37,382 nt of DNA, from contig SRUQ01000021.1 of NCBI GenBank assembly GCA_004791255.1, positions 1-37,382 on the forward strand. The letters are read 5' to 3'. This document shows, piece after piece, positions 24,786-33,184 of this stretch. A program made the position numbers and the translations under genes. Positions within the stretch are counted from its first letter, which is position 1, and each line of letters begins with the position of its first letter. The notes beneath the pieces are model-generated. The model saw nothing but the letters and a program-made list of their open reading frames with translations, made no database searches and was not told the origin of the DNA. The DNA is from a bacterium M00.F.Ca.ET.205.01.1.1. GTDB taxonomy: Bacteria > Pseudomonadota > Alphaproteobacteria > Rhizobiales > Rhizobiaceae.

Positions 24786-25820
24786 TCACGATGCGGCAAC
24801 TCGAGCCATGATTTCGGATCGAATGGCCGATGCGGTGTATAGTGAGGCATCCAGCGGCAAATCCCCAAATGCCAGTTGACACAGAAGATAATTAGCACCT
24901 GCCTCTTCCAGCTGATCAAGGAGAGCTTTTCGGACAGAATCTGCCGTTCCCACGACGCACAATTCACTTTCAATTGCTGCATCGAAGTTCAAAGGCAAGT
25001 TTGGTGGAGTGGAAATGGCATTTAGTTCGTATAGAAATTTGAAGCTATTGAGCCATCGTTCATAGGCAGGTGCTGCGAGCAAATACGCATCTGTTTCAGA
25101 ACGCCCTATCACCACCATTCGGAGCAATCCAAGAAATGGCGCTTGCTGGCCAATGTCAGCATCGTGAATTCGGGCGGCGCGGAACGCGTCGGTAACGCTG
25201 CGAACAGAAGTGGAAGGTCCGACGCAGGCGATGTTTGCCCCATTCGCAGCGGCCCAGCTAGCCGGCTCGGGTCGATTGGTGGCGATCCATGTCGGCGGAT
25301 GGGGATATTGGTGAGGTCTCAACGTCAGCGGAACATCTTTCAACTCAAAGTGGCGGCCCTGATAAGAAAGCGTCCCGCCTTTCATCGCATTGATGAGAAT
25401 CTCACTGGCCTCCGCATACTGTTCTGGTGCTGCTTCTACAGCAACCCCGAAGTATCCCAATTCAGTGGGAGCAGAGCCGCGCCCTATGCCGAGTTCAAGC
25501 CTGCCGCCGCTCAACTGATCAAGCATGCAGATCTCCTCGAAGGCACGCAGCGGATGATAGAGCGCAAGTAGCATTACCATGGGACCAACACGAAGACTGC
25601 GGGTTCGCTGGGCGACGCTCGCTAAGAACAAATTCGGTGATGGACCTCTGCCATGCGGCGTACAGTGGTGCTCGGCGAGATGATACGCATAAAAGCCATA
25701 GCCATCGCACGCTTCTGCTAGGCTCAGCCGATCTGCATATTGTTGTGCGATGTCATCGCCGTTTTCGTCCAGATGATCGAAGATGCCGAAGGTCAGGCCC
25801 GAAGCGGAAATTTTCTTCAA
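24786..25820 (-). CDS. Luciferase-like flavin monooxygenase (LLM class)
   Basis: A 344-residue protein of the bacterial-luciferase-like family. Motifs are FGIFDHLDEN, GYGFYAYHLAEHHCTP, GPMVMLLALYHPLRAFEEI, LDQLSGGRLELGIGRGSAP and PPTWIATNRPE. The start is TTG at 25820. No ATG precedes the conserved FGIFDHLD segment, and GGAG lies ten bases upstream. Such enzymes use FMNH2 supplied by a separate reductase to oxidise small organic molecules. No reductase is visible. It follows the hisC-like gene by 94 bases on the same strand and ends at a hairpin. I recall an adjacent aminotransferase/monooxygenase pair, y4wE-y4wF, on pNGR234a. Substrate unknown. Confidence 0.85.
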   Translation of the reverse strand: MKKISASGLTFGIFDHLDENGDDIAQQYADRLSLAEACDGYGFYAYHLAEHHCTPHGRGPSPNLFLASVAQRTRSLRVGPMVMLLALYHPLRAFEEICMLDQLSGGRLELGIGRGSAPTELGYFGVAVEAAPEQYAEASEILINAMKGGTLSYQGRHFELKDVPLTLRPHQYPHPPTWIATNRPEPASWAAANGANIACVGPSTSVRSVTDAFRAARIHDADIGQQAPFLGLLRMVVIGRSETDAYLLAAPAYERWLNSFKFLYELNAISTPPNLPLNFDAAIESELCVVGTADSVRKALLDQLEEAGANYLLCQLAFGDLPLDASLYTASAIRSEIMARVAAS

Positions 25821-25914
25821 TTAATTGTTCTCCAAATTACCTATTATTTATTCGCTAATCATCATAGCTGGCGACATATCAGCACCTATTACTTGGCGCT
25901 TAATGTGAATTGAC

Positions 25915-27030
25915 TTAATGCTTGTGCACACCGCGATTCTTCTTAAAGCTCATACAGACGCGTTTGGCGGCAGCAAGGAATTTGTCCATCTGCTCTGTGG
26001 TGCCAATGCTGACGCGAATACAGTTCTTCAAATCTACGTCAGGAAAGCTGGCGATGAGGATCGCCTGCTCTTTCAACGCGGCTTGCCAGCATGAGCCCTC
26101 CTGTCCCGCCGGCACACGGGCCAGCAAAAAGTTTGCGTGGGAGGGTGTTACGGAAAAGCCAAGTTGCAACAGCGCCAGGGTCACTCGCTGTCGTTCATGC
26201 TTGATGTGCCTGTGGTTCTCTTCGTAGGCGTGGCGATGCGCAAGAATGCTTTTCCCGACCGCCTGCCCGATCACGTTCATGTTGAAGACATTCTGGATGT
26301 TGCGCAGCCTGCCAATGATTTCTGGGTGACCGAAACCGAAGCCGACTCGCACGCCAGCAGCAGCATAGCTCTTTGAAAAAGTCCTCAAGATCAAAAGATT
26401 CGGATGTCTATTGACGAGGCGCAGGGCATTGTCGGGTGCGAAGTCAACGTAGGCCTCATCCAAGACGACCAAGCGATCTGCTTGCTCCACAAGGCGTTCG
26501 ATTTCGGCCACCGGCACGAATGTTCCGGTCGGATTGTTCGGATTAGCCAACAGAATGAACTTCGCGTCTTTTGCGGGGCCGGACAGCAGTTTTTCTATCG
26601 GCAGGGGATGAGCTTCGCTCGATGCGATTTCGAGAAACTCGGCACCCTGCAACATGGCAAGTTTACGGTTGAACGAAAATCCGGGCGACAGCATCGCCAC
26701 TCTATCTCCTGGGGCGAGGAAAGCTCTGTAGATGAGTCCGAGCAGCTCCGACGAACCGTTGCCGGCAATCACCTGATCTTTGGAAAATCCGTAAGCATCG
26801 GAGGCAGCTGCCCTTAAGCTGAGATTGTCGTCTTCCGGATAAAGATACTGGTGTTCGATCGCAGCAATTGCACTTTGCATTACGCTCTTCGGCAACGGAA
26901 ACGGGTTCTCGTTCGTATTTAGCTTAACGCAATTTGCATCCGTCGCTGGTCCGTTGGACGAGAGAGCATCTAATTTGCTGGCCACCGGCGAAAAAAGCGA
27001 AAGCACGGTCTTCAGTTTTGCATCGCACAT
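25915..27030 (-). CDS. Histidinol-phosphate-type aminotransferase (HisC-like)
   Basis: A 371-residue fold-type I PLP aminotransferase. Motifs are LNTNENPFPLPKSV, GNGSSELLGL, NPNNPTGTFVP, LDEAYVDFA and the PLP lysine in RTFSKSYAAAGVRVGFG. The C-terminal Arg region is NCIRVSIGTTEQMDKFL. The ATG at 27030 has GGAG seven bases upstream. It is HisC-like, but it is not near other his genes and is paired with an LLM monooxygenase. A dedicated role in a specialised pathway (aromatic or imidazole amino-acid analogue) is more likely than histidine synthesis. That is an inference. Confidence 0.85.
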   Translation of the reverse strand: MCDAKLKTVLSLFSPVASKLDALSSNGPATDANCVKLNTNENPFPLPKSVMQSAIAAIEHQYLYPEDDNLSLRAAASDAYGFSKDQVIAGNGSSELLGLIYRAFLAPGDRVAMLSPGFSFNRKLAMLQGAEFLEIASSEAHPLPIEKLLSGPAKDAKFILLANPNNPTGTFVPVAEIERLVEQADRLVVLDEAYVDFAPDNALRLVNRHPNLLILRTFSKSYAAAGVRVGFGFGHPEIIGRLRNIQNVFNMNVIGQAVGKSILAHRHAYEENHRHIKHERQRVTLALLQLGFSVTPSHANFLLARVPAGQEGSCWQAALKEQAILIASFPDVDLKNCIRVSIGTTEQMDKFLAAAKRVCMSFKKNRGVHKH

Positions 27031-27110
27031 GTTCTTCTCCGTTTTTCAGTCCCGCAGGGCATGTGACATGAGGCAATAGTTGATCGTGACTTGATCGACG
27101 TTCGGCTATA

Positions 27111-27434
27111 TCAGCGCTGCCTTCCCACCCTGGTGGGGATCGCCGACCACGGTTTGGATTTGACACCGGCAAGCTGTCGAGAACCTGATGACGACCCAAC
27201 GTGTGGCCGACGGCCGATTCGGCGCAACAGACGGTGTTTCAACATCGCATCGTCCTCAAAGCCGCATGCAGGGCCTGCACGACAGCCCGTCTCCAGCGCC
27301 CGCAGATAGGTGGAAGCCGAAGTCTTGCCGAACCTCAGTTGCTCTGCCACCTGGCCCACCGGACTGCCCTGTTTATGGGTCAGGCGCAGGATATCTCTGA
27401 CGCTCGTTCGTCTTGCTTGCTTCCGTCTTGGCAT
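27111..27434 (-). pseudogene. IS21-family IstA N-terminal fragment
   Basis: The minus strand from the ATG at 27434 reads MPRRKQARRTSVRDILRLTH, then VAEQLRFGKTSASTYLRALE and GFEDDAMLKHRLLRRIGR. This is the helix-turn-helix start of an IS21 transposase of a third type, different from those at 5.3-6.2 kb. Family sequence ends after the IGR segment and the catalytic core is absent. It lies immediately upstream of hisC. Confidence 0.7.
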
Positions 27435-27601
27435 GGGCTCTCTCGGTTTGCTGATGAGAGAGCCAAATACCGGCTCATCTGAGCATGAGACGCAGGCCTG
27501 ACGATATGGAGCGTCGCTGTGGCGCGCGTAGCCAAGAGGGTTCGCCTCGGTGGCGGGGCATGCAAGACGGCGCACCTCCTTAGCCATCCTGTCCCATCGT
27601 C

Positions 27602-28264
27602 TCAGATCGTGAGGCGCACCTTATAGTCGGTGAGGAGATCTTGCAGGGTCAGGTTACGCCCTAGCGCTTAAGGTTGTTGGTCGCACCGAGCAAGCGCGGG
27701 ACCTGTCGACGGACAACAGCGGTGCCACTGCCGGCACTAGGTCGTCCAGCATCGCAGTGAACCGCGTACGTAGTATTTTGTCGTAGGCGGCATTCTGGAT
27801 AGCCGGATACGGGCTCTTCACCCGCTGCACCACCGATTGCGGGATGATGTCGCGAGAAACATTCACGGATTTCGTGAAAAAAGTGTACCCGCCGAAGAGC
27901 CCCACTCGCGGGGGCGGTGCAGCACCACCTCGGTGTCACTGCTCGTGTTCATGCGATGGACTAGGCCGGCCAGCTGTTGACGCAGCTCGCGGTAGTTGTA
28001 AGTCTCACCCGTGTAGACGAGCACCAAGTCAGGTCGGCCATCCTCCTGGAGCATCCTCGGCTGACGGCCGCCCTGGATATCGATGATTGCCAGGCGGTGG
28101 TGTCCCAGCGCCGCAGGCCCGCCGATCCAAGTCCCCTCGTCGTCCGGACCGTGGTTCGCTATGGTGGCCGTCATATCGGCAAGCTCCCTTCGCGCATCGG
28201 GACCTCCGAGGTCTCGATTGAAGTCGATCCATTCACAGATGCCGCACAGGTTATGTCGCCGCAT
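27602..28264 (-). pseudogene. Asparagine synthetase (AsnB/AsnO type) with large internal deletion
   Basis: The 5' part (28264 to about 27910) encodes an N-terminal glutaminase domain: CGICEWIDFNRDLGG, NHGPDDEGTW, LGHHRLAIIDIQGG, TGETYNYRELRQQL and SDTEVVL. A frame change follows, then LFGGYTFFTKSVNVSRDII and RVKSPYPAIQNAAYDKIL. That is the far end of the synthetase domain, and after more shifts it ends LQDLLTDYKVRLTI. The intervening ~280 codons, including the SGGLDS ATP loop, are gone. The codon that should be Met before the catalytic Cys is CTG, so Cys cannot become N-terminal without a non-ATG start. Not functional. Confidence 0.85.
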
Positions 28265-28275
28265 TTGGGGCGAAG

Positions 28276-28926
28276 CAGATATAAGGCCAGTGGGAAACCA
28301 TCGAGGCAAAGTGACGGATCTAGCCCAGCTACGATCCGCATCCGACATTGTCGGACATCGGACAGCACCGCGATTCGCTGCATAGGAAGCCTGGAGTCGC
28401 GATTTCCCTTGGGGGAATCAGCGCATGAAAGGAGAGCTGGGTCGTGTCTGCCGAAATGAGAAATTGCTCCCCCTTATTGCCTCACCGAGGAATGTTACCC
28501 AGCGCGATAGACGGACATGCCCTACCTCCCCCCGTTGCAGCTGAGGGAGATAGGGGCCAGCTCTTCATTCAACCCTCATGGAGGATGATCAGCCCAGCCA
28601 TTTCCATGCGCCGGCCTTCACAAGCCGTGCACCATTCAGGTTCTTTTCCTTGAAGCGCGACGATCCTTGTCAGACGTCGCAACACTTGCTGCCGAGAGCA
28701 CGAGCTCTTCCTCGAGCATGCCTTGATCTGCGCCTCGAACGGCTCGCACATGCTGGGTTTCAACGACTTCGCAGAGGTTGATATTCTGCAGTGACTTCGT
28801 CTCGCTGCTGCACGGCATTGACGCTGGGAGCCATGCTCGCGTGGCGCAATTGTGCTGAAGCCGGTGCCCACGGCAACGTTTCTTAACCCGCCCCAGATCC
28901 TGGCGTTTGGCTATTTCCGACATTCG
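28276..28926. other. 650 bases without a recognised gene
   Basis: Minus-strand frames at about 28640-28870 look moderately protein-like (for example LCEVVETQHVRAVRGADQ and GMLEEELVLSAASVATSD). I cannot place them in a family, and the frame runs into stops and shifts. Probably decayed sequence. No promoter motif was found reading left from here. Confidence 0.35.
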
Positions 28927-28942
28927 TGTCCGGCTTCGGACA
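28927..28942. promoter_or_regulatory. NifA upstream activator sequence for prxS-rpoN2
   Basis: TGTCCGGCTTCGGACA is an exact TGT-N10-ACA site with good dyad symmetry (TGTCCG/CGGACA). It lies about 130 bases upstream of the sigma-54 promoter at 29072. Confidence 0.85.
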
Positions 28943-29071
28943 AAGGCCGGGTTTGCCGAACGGAGTCGCACCCAATTTCCAGTGCTGCTTGAGCAATAAT
29001 ATCGACCGGCATTACTGCACAACACGAAAGTTGCTGCAAAAACCGAAGTGAACCCAAGGCATCGGGTCAAT

Positions 29072-29086
29072 TGGCATGGCGCTTGC
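29072..29086 (+). promoter_or_regulatory. Sigma-54 promoter of prxS-rpoN2
   Basis: TGGCATGGCGCTTGC fits TGGCAC-N5-TTGC with only one mismatch and correct spacing. The predicted start is near 29098, giving a leader of about 250 bases before prxS. That leader contains a frame from 29129 that I do not regard as a gene. Confidence 0.85.
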
Positions 29087-29348
29087 GACTCGGTCGATAG
29101 AACGCAGTCAAAATCACGGTTGCAGACCATGCCTACCTCTCAAAGCTCGATAAAGCACGCGAGCGAAATTCCCCGTCTCCGCGGAAGCTCGTCGCCTTTA
29201 AACGTGCCTGCTCGGGGGCGGTCTTGCACAAGACCGGTCCGAGGCAACCACGCCAAGGCGCGAGGCTGCCGGAACTGTCGACCGAAGTCGATGCCGCTTC
29301 AGTTTAACCGAAAAATGCACCGTACCACTTTGGCCTGGGAGCAAATCA

Positions 29349-29882
29349 ATGACCGACAGAAAGAACGTTCCTCTCGTGACCTTTCGCACGCGTGTTCGCG
29401 ATGAGTCGATCGGGGGGCCAAATCCTTATCGGTGGGAGAACAAGACCTCCGACGATTATTTCGGGGGCAAGCGCGTCATCCTGTTCTCGCTGCCTGGCGC
29501 CTTCACCCCGACCTGCTCGACCTTCCAACTGCCCGATTTCGAAAAACTCTATGATCAATTTCTGGAACTGCGAATTGACGCGATCTACTGCGTCTCGGTC
29601 AACGATGCTTTCGTCATGAATGCGTGGGGAAAGTCCTTGGGGCTGCAGAAGATCGAGCTGATCCCAGACGGGTCGGGCGAGTTCACGCGCAAAATGGGCA
29701 TGCTGGTCGCGAAGGACAATCTGGGCTTTGGCATGCGCTCCTGGCGATACGCCGCTCTGATCGACGATGGCGTGGTGGAGCAGTGGTTCGAGGAGGAAGG
29801 CTTCTGTGACAACTGCGAGACGGACCCCTATGGCGTTTCATCCCCGCAAAACGTTCTCGACAAACTGAAGGCGGCGGCATGA
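29349..29882 (+). CDS. prxS: Peroxiredoxin PrxS (Prx5-type)
   Basis: A 177-residue thiol peroxidase. The active-site motif is PGAFTPTCS with the peroxidatic Cys. A C-terminal CDNCETDPYGVSSP can supply a resolving Cys. The ATG at 29349 follows GGGAG. It reduces hydrogen peroxide or alkyl peroxides in the cytoplasm and probably protects the nitrogenase-containing cell. It is followed 68 bases later by rpoN. A prxS-rpoN2 operon under NifA control is known in Rhizobium etli. The NifA site and sigma-54 promoter upstream here suggest the same arrangement. Confidence 0.92.
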   Translation: MTDRKNVPLVTFRTRVRDESIGGPNPYRWENKTSDDYFGGKRVILFSLPGAFTPTCSTFQLPDFEKLYDQFLELRIDAIYCVSVNDAFVMNAWGKSLGLQKIELIPDGSGEFTRKMGMLVAKDNLGFGMRSWRYAALIDDGVVEQWFEEEGFCDNCETDPYGVSSPQNVLDKLKAAA

Positions 29883-29950
29883 CCCAGAAGTGGCAAGTCT
29901 CACACAACCCAAGCACACACTAGAGCATCCTCGGCAGATTACGGTTCAAC

Positions 29951-31384
29951 ATGCATCTCTCAGCAAGCCTGCTTCAACGCCAGAAGCAACGTATGGTCTT
30001 ATCGCCTCAAGCCATTGAAGCTATTCGCTTGCTGCGATTGACGCATACTGAACTCCATCAGCTCGTGCAGCAGGCACTCGAGAGGAACCCCGTTTTGAAG
30101 CCTGACCCGTTTGACGACGATTCGCCGCTGTCAGGGGTGGATCAGCGGAGCAGTCAAAGCAGAAGCGAAATCGGCGAATCGCCCATTGGCGGGCCGTCTG
30201 GCGGGCGCGGGCAATGGAAGTCGCAACGCAGTAGCGGCAACGATCGACCTGCCGTCGAGGAGTTTACCGCCCACACCGAAACATTGCACGACCATGTCGC
30301 CCGCCAGGTCGCCCTCACCCCGTTCACCCCCCAGGAGCGGCTGATTGCCGGACAGCTCGCCGCCCATCTGGAGGACACTGGCTATCTTCAGGTAAACCTT
30401 TTCGATCTGGCCAGGAGGTTAAACGTTCGGCAAGCTGATGTGGAACGGGTCATCGGAATCTTGCAGCAATTTGATCCGCCGGGGATTTTTGCGCGAACTC
30501 TCAGCGAATGCCTGGAGATTCAGCTGCGCCAGCAAGACCGGTTCGACCCGGCTATGGCAGCTTTGGTCGCCAATCTCGAGATGCTTGCACGGGGGGATTT
30601 TCAGGGATTGAAGCAGCGTTGCGGAGTCGACGAGGAGGATCTCCTCGACATGAGGAACGAAATCCGCGCGCTCGATCCCAAGCCTGGAGACCGGTTCCAG
30701 TCCGGGACGCCGGAAACCATCGTACCGGACGTCTGGGTAATGCCCAAGTCCGAAGGTGGATGGCGGGTGGAGCTTGATCCGGCCACGCTGCCCAAAGTGT
30801 TGATCAACCACACCTATGTCGCCGAAATCTCGCAGCTGACCAATCAAAATCCGGAAGGCAAAGCGTTTCTCGACCATTGCCAGGAAAAAGGGAACTGGCT
30901 GATCAGCTGCCTCGAGCAGCGCGCTAAGACGATCCTTAAGGTTGCGACCGAAATAGTGCGCCAGCAGGATGCCTTTTTTACACACGGCGTCGCCCATCTG
31001 CGGCCTCTCTGTCTCAAAAATGTCGCTGACGGGATCAAAATGCACCAGTCGACGGTAAGCCGGGTGGCTTCGAACAGGTACATGTTAACTCCGCGCGGGG
31101 TGTTCGAGCTGAAGTATTTTTTCACAGCGACAATCGCATCCTGCGAGGGCGGCGACGCGCACTCCGCCAAATCTGTCCGCCATCGGATCAAGGCAATCAT
31201 CGCCGAAGAATCGCTCGACAAGGTACTTTCCGACGAAGACATCGTTGCTCAGCTCAAGCAGACCGGCATCAATGTCGCTCGCCGTACCGTCACCAAATAT
31301 CGCGAGGCGATGAACATCCCTTCCTCCATACTACGGCGCCGCGATAAGCGTTTGTCCGCAGCTGCGATCAAGCGAAGTGACTAA
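29951..31384 (+). CDS. rpoN: RNA polymerase sigma-54 factor (RpoN2)
   Basis: A 477-residue sigma-54. The N-terminal activator-interacting region I starts MHLSASLLQRQKQRMVLSPQ and continues AIEAIRLLRLTHTELHQLVQ. A core-binding region follows. The DNA-binding C-terminus holds the helix-turn-helix (HQSTVSRVASNRYMLTPRG) and the RpoN box (ARRTVTKYREAMNIPSS). It recognises the -24/-12 promoters seen upstream of nifH, prxS and the P450 gene. Since its own operon has such a promoter, it is probably autoactivated with NifA in symbiosis. The ATG at 29951 has only a weak ribosome site, so it may be translated at a lower level than prxS. Its stop overlaps the convergent nifQ stop. Confidence 0.95.
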   Translation: MHLSASLLQRQKQRMVLSPQAIEAIRLLRLTHTELHQLVQQALERNPVLKPDPFDDDSPLSGVDQRSSQSRSEIGESPIGGPSGGRGQWKSQRSSGNDRPAVEEFTAHTETLHDHVARQVALTPFTPQERLIAGQLAAHLEDTGYLQVNLFDLARRLNVRQADVERVIGILQQFDPPGIFARTLSECLEIQLRQQDRFDPAMAALVANLEMLARGDFQGLKQRCGVDEEDLLDMRNEIRALDPKPGDRFQSGTPETIVPDVWVMPKSEGGWRVELDPATLPKVLINHTYVAEISQLTNQNPEGKAFLDHCQEKGNWLISCLEQRAKTILKVATEIVRQQDAFFTHGVAHLRPLCLKNVADGIKMHQSTVSRVASNRYMLTPRGVFELKYFFTATIASCEGGDAHSAKSVRHRIKAIIAEESLDKVLSDEDIVAQLKQTGINVARRTVTKYREAMNIPSSILRRRDKRLSAAAIKRSD

Positions 31385-32007
31385 CCGGCATTCCTGGTCG
31401 GCGAGAGGCGACTCTCAACTTCCTCCGGGCCGAAGCAGCTTTCGAAGTCCTGGCATTCCCGACAACTGGGTGCAGTGCATGACGAAAAGCCTTCGGCCTC
31501 ACACAGCTTGCGGTAAAAGTACTTTTTCCATTTCATGTTTTCTGTGTTGCCTGCCGCCAGCGCGGGAAAATGTCTGGCAAGCAGGCGGCTGAGCTCAGCG
31601 CGATTTGAGAGGCCAAGATCCCGCCAAAGATGGTCCGTGCGCATCGCACGCCGGGCGATGATCTTGGCCAAGCGGCCGCTCGCCGGGTCGGCCGGCGCAG
31701 CATGCGCTAGCAGCAGCCGGCGTAGCAGCTCCTCTTCCAGTTCCGGCTCGGGCTCGCTCAACTCCTCCAAAGCGAATACGCTGCTGGAGGTAGACGGGAA
31801 AGTTGCGGCCAAGACATCACGCAATTCGACAGACGAAAGGCCTGTCCCCTCCGTCGCCAACACCTCGCCCGCCTGGACCTCCTCAAGCGAACGTGAATGT
31901 ACGCAGGGCAGCACATGCTGATCGAAGCTCCTCCCTAGCTCGGACCCACGCCATTGCGCGCTGGATAGGCAGCCATCATCGTAACGGCCGGCTTCAGCTT
32001 CCGGCAT
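31381..32007 (-). CDS. nifQ: NifQ, molybdenum donor for FeMo-cofactor
   Basis: A 208-residue protein. The C-terminal signature is NMKWKKYFYRKLCEAEGF followed by CTAPSCRECQDFESC (Cys177, 182, 185 and 191; CX4CX2CX5C), which binds the Mo-Fe-S cluster delivered to NifEN/NifH. LAKIIARRAMRTDHLWRDLG is also typical. The ATG at 32007 lies inside the end of the LLM gene and overlaps it by 14 bases, so its translation is coupled. It is the last gene of the P450-led operon. The end is convergent with rpoN. Confidence 0.9.
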   Translation of the reverse strand: MPEAEAGRYDDGCLSSAQWRGSELGRSFDQHVLPCVHSRSLEEVQAGEVLATEGTGLSSVELRDVLAATFPSTSSSVFALEELSEPEPELEEELLRRLLLAHAAPADPASGRLAKIIARRAMRTDHLWRDLGLSNRAELSRLLARHFPALAAGNTENMKWKKYFYRKLCEAEGFSSCTAPSCRECQDFESCFGPEEVESRLSPTRNAG

Positions 32008-33046
32008 GACAAAGCGCCTTGTTGACCGCAGGGATGATCTTGTCGCCCCAGAGCTCGATCTGGCGCAGCATCGTCTTTTGGTCGAAGTCGCCCAATTGAG
32101 TCTGAACTGCGATCTGGTCCGGTTTCAAGATATCGATCTCTTCCAGCAGGCGATCAATCACGCGATTTACGCTGCCAATCGGCAAATTTTTGCGCATGGT
32201 CTCGAAGGACAGATCCTGCTGGGTCGGTGTCTCCTGCAGCAGGTAGCCATCGTGGCTCTGTTGGCGGCGCTGATGCAGGGCTTCAGAAAGCCGGCGCTGG
32301 AAGCGGGCATTGTCGAGATAGCTGTTGATCTCCAACTCGTCGTGGCTGGCATAGCAGCAGCGCAGCAGCGATATCTTGACGTCGGTGACGTTCTTTTCCT
32401 CGGATGCCGCCGCCCTCTCGACTGATTCACGCAGTGTGGTCAAAGTCTCTAAGCCGTCGTGGAAGGCTGTGACAAAAAAATTGTGCCCCTCGCGGTAGGC
32501 CCGAGCCATCCGTGCGGCTCCGCCAGCGATCCAGATAGGCGGCGTCGGCTGCTGGACTGTGCGGACCGAAATCGCTGTTGGGGGGATCTTCTCATACTGG
32601 CCGTCGTGTTCGAAGACGTTTTGGTTGAGGCCCTTGAGAATGATGTCCAGGTATTCCGAAAAGACGGCCGGCGCCTCATCGATGTCCACGCCGAACCGTT
32701 CGAACTCGAACTGCTGGTATCCCAAGCCTACGCCGAGCTCGAGACGGCCGTTCGCAACGATGTCGGCGAAGCCGATCTCGGACAGCAGGCGCTGCGGTTG
32801 GTAAAGCGGCAGCACGCAGACGGCAGTGCCCAGGCGAATCGTGCTTGTCAAGCCGGCGCAGTGCGCCACCATCATCAGCGGGGATGGTATGAGGCTGTAA
32901 TTGTTGAAGTGGTGCTCAGCAAACCACGCGGTGTTGAACCCAGCCTGCTCCGAAGCGACGGCCTGTTCGATGGAGTTGCGGATGACGCTTTCTGAGGATT
33001 GGTGATAGCCACGCTGGGCGGCCAGAATGAAAGTGGCAAATTCCAT
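31994..33046 (-). CDS. Luciferase-like flavin monooxygenase coupled to nifQ
   Basis: A 350-residue LLM-class protein. Motifs are MEFATFILAAQRGYH, AGFNTAWFAEHHFNNYSL, GTAVCVLPLYQPQRLLSEIG, NGRLELGVGLGYQQFEFERFG and PPIWIAGGAARMARAYREG. The ATG at 33046 is preceded by GAGGAG. It should oxidise a small substrate with FMNH2 and O2, but neither reductase nor substrate is known. It lies 138 bases after the double-SDR gene and overlaps nifQ. It differs clearly from the LLM at 24786, so the two are not recent duplicates. I recall a similar uncharacterised gene, y4vJ, on pNGR234a. Confidence 0.85.
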   Translation of the reverse strand: MEFATFILAAQRGYHQSSESVIRNSIEQAVASEQAGFNTAWFAEHHFNNYSLIPSPLMMVAHCAGLTSTIRLGTAVCVLPLYQPQRLLSEIGFADIVANGRLELGVGLGYQQFEFERFGVDIDEAPAVFSEYLDIILKGLNQNVFEHDGQYEKIPPTAISVRTVQQPTPPIWIAGGAARMARAYREGHNFFVTAFHDGLETLTTLRESVERAAASEEKNVTDVKISLLRCCYASHDELEINSYLDNARFQRRLSEALHQRRQQSHDGYLLQETPTQQDLSFETMRKNLPIGSVNRVIDRLLEEIDILKPDQIAVQTQLGDFDQKTMLRQIELWGDKIIPAVNKALCHAGS

Positions 33047-33184
33047 GATTTCTCCTCGTTATAGACACGTCAGCCGACCGGGAATGTGCTCGGCATGCAC
33101 ATGCTTGGATCTCAAGCACCTCAGGTGCGTCGTGGAGCCGAGGCTTCATAATGCTCGGCCGGTCGCCCTGCGAAGGCCTGGCAA

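Noticed and set aside
25915..27030. Calling the aminotransferase a certain housekeeping hisC
   Set aside because: Sequence alone fits the HisC family, but the setting with an LLM gene and no his genes argues against assigning histidine synthesis.
29048..29404. 118-codon frame overlapping the prxS leader and start
   Set aside because: It overlaps prxS in another frame, begins around the sigma-54 promoter, and shows no family features.
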